In this document: positions 39,175 through 39,220 of the stretch, in pieces
Layout of the letters: each line of letters begins with the position of its first letter
Position numbering within the stretch: position 1 is the first letter of the stretch
From: Candidatus Methylomirabilota bacterium
Lineage (GTDB): Bacteria > Methylomirabilota > Methylomirabilia > Rokubacteriales > CSP1-6
Direction: 5' to 3'
Assembly (NCBI GenBank): GCA_035260325.1
Contig: DATFVL010000055.1
Coordinates: 1-39,220, forward strand
DNA: 39,220 bases
Notes under the pieces: model-generated
Databases searched by the model: none
Seen by the model: only the letters and a program-made list of their open reading frames with translations
Told to the model about the DNA's origin: nothing
Translations under genes and position numbers: made by a program

Positions 39175-39220
39175 CGCGTGCGGCACGCCCAGCGCTCGCG
39201 CCCGTTGACGACCACGGCGC
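39175..39220. repeat. terminal copy of the 46-bp direct repeat at the window end
   Basis: The final 46 bases exactly match 38273-38318 in the same orientation. The stretch 39113-39174 between the membrane-protein gene and this repeat shows no gene. A perfect match of a coding fragment ending flush with the sequence end is typical of a short-read assembly contig breaking at a graph overlap, though a true partial duplication is possible. Confidence 0.9.

Overview
The window is 39.2 kb of very GC-rich bacterial DNA with tightly packed, often overlapping genes, strong third-position G/C bias, and no tRNA, rRNA, phage, transposase or CRISPR signal. The gene mix (TRAP and ABC importers, a flavin-type LLM oxidoreductase, a benzoate-CoA ligase-like enzyme, a split biotin carboxylase, a caa3 oxidase assembly factor, and a long TCA operon with two complex II sets) suggests an aerobic or facultative, organic-acid- and aromatic-using soil or subsurface bacterium. 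Rokubacteria/Methylomirabilota or a deltaproteobacterium-like lineage would fit, but that placement is inference from gene content only. The last 46 bases repeat an internal segment exactly, so the window probably ends at an assembly contig end.

Layout. (1) 22-6733, minus: a TRAP importer (dctP-dctQ-dctM), a bifunctional aldolase/short-chain dehydrogenase, an LLM oxidoreductase, an FNR-like flavin reductase and a shortened DUF1272 protein. (2) 6905-8894, plus and divergent from the TRAP operon: an acyl-CoA synthetase and a small exported protein. (3) 9001-12370, plus: a family-1 sugar-type ABC importer (binding protein and two permeases, no ATPase) followed by a small EF-Tu-domain-like protein. 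(4) 12379-19871, minus: a benzoate-CoA ligase-like enzyme, biotin carboxylase, biotin carboxyl carrier protein, a complete polar amino-acid ABC importer and a CtaG-like membrane protein. (5) 20016-21194, plus: a secreted beta-propeller. (6) 21199-37612, minus: about 16.4 kb of co-oriented central metabolism: aconitase, isocitrate dehydrogenase, malate dehydrogenase, a VOC protein, class I fumarase alpha and beta, SdhCAB, FrdABCD, a TPR-like protein, succinyl-CoA synthetase beta and alpha, and nucleoside-diphosphate kinase. (7) 37792-38496, minus: a third, stand-alone SdhB/FrdB-like iron-sulfur protein with a good terminator after it. (8) 38576-39112, plus: a small membrane protein.

How the genes fit together. 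The TCA block covers citrate to 2-oxoglutarate and succinyl-CoA to oxaloacetate. It lacks citrate synthase and any 2-oxoglutarate-oxidising complex. It carries a Bacillus-type succinate:quinone oxidoreductase directly followed by an E. coli-type quinol:fumarate reductase, so the succinate/fumarate step could be run in either direction. Importers and acyl-CoA ligases on the flanks would feed carbon into this core.

The most unusual signal is a repeated element of about 76 bp (about 88% identical by hand alignment) in two unrelated operons: between accC and the carrier-protein gene (16739-16813), and between sucD and ndk (21628-21703). Each copy folds as a nested hairpin and sits inside a short open frame (34 and 29 codons). 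The frame starts in an ATGA overlap with the upstream stop and ends at the downstream start codon (TAA-ATG in one copy, ATGA in the other). The peptides share the core [12 protein letters not shown]. This looks like an undescribed repeat-borne small ORF or translational-coupling module.
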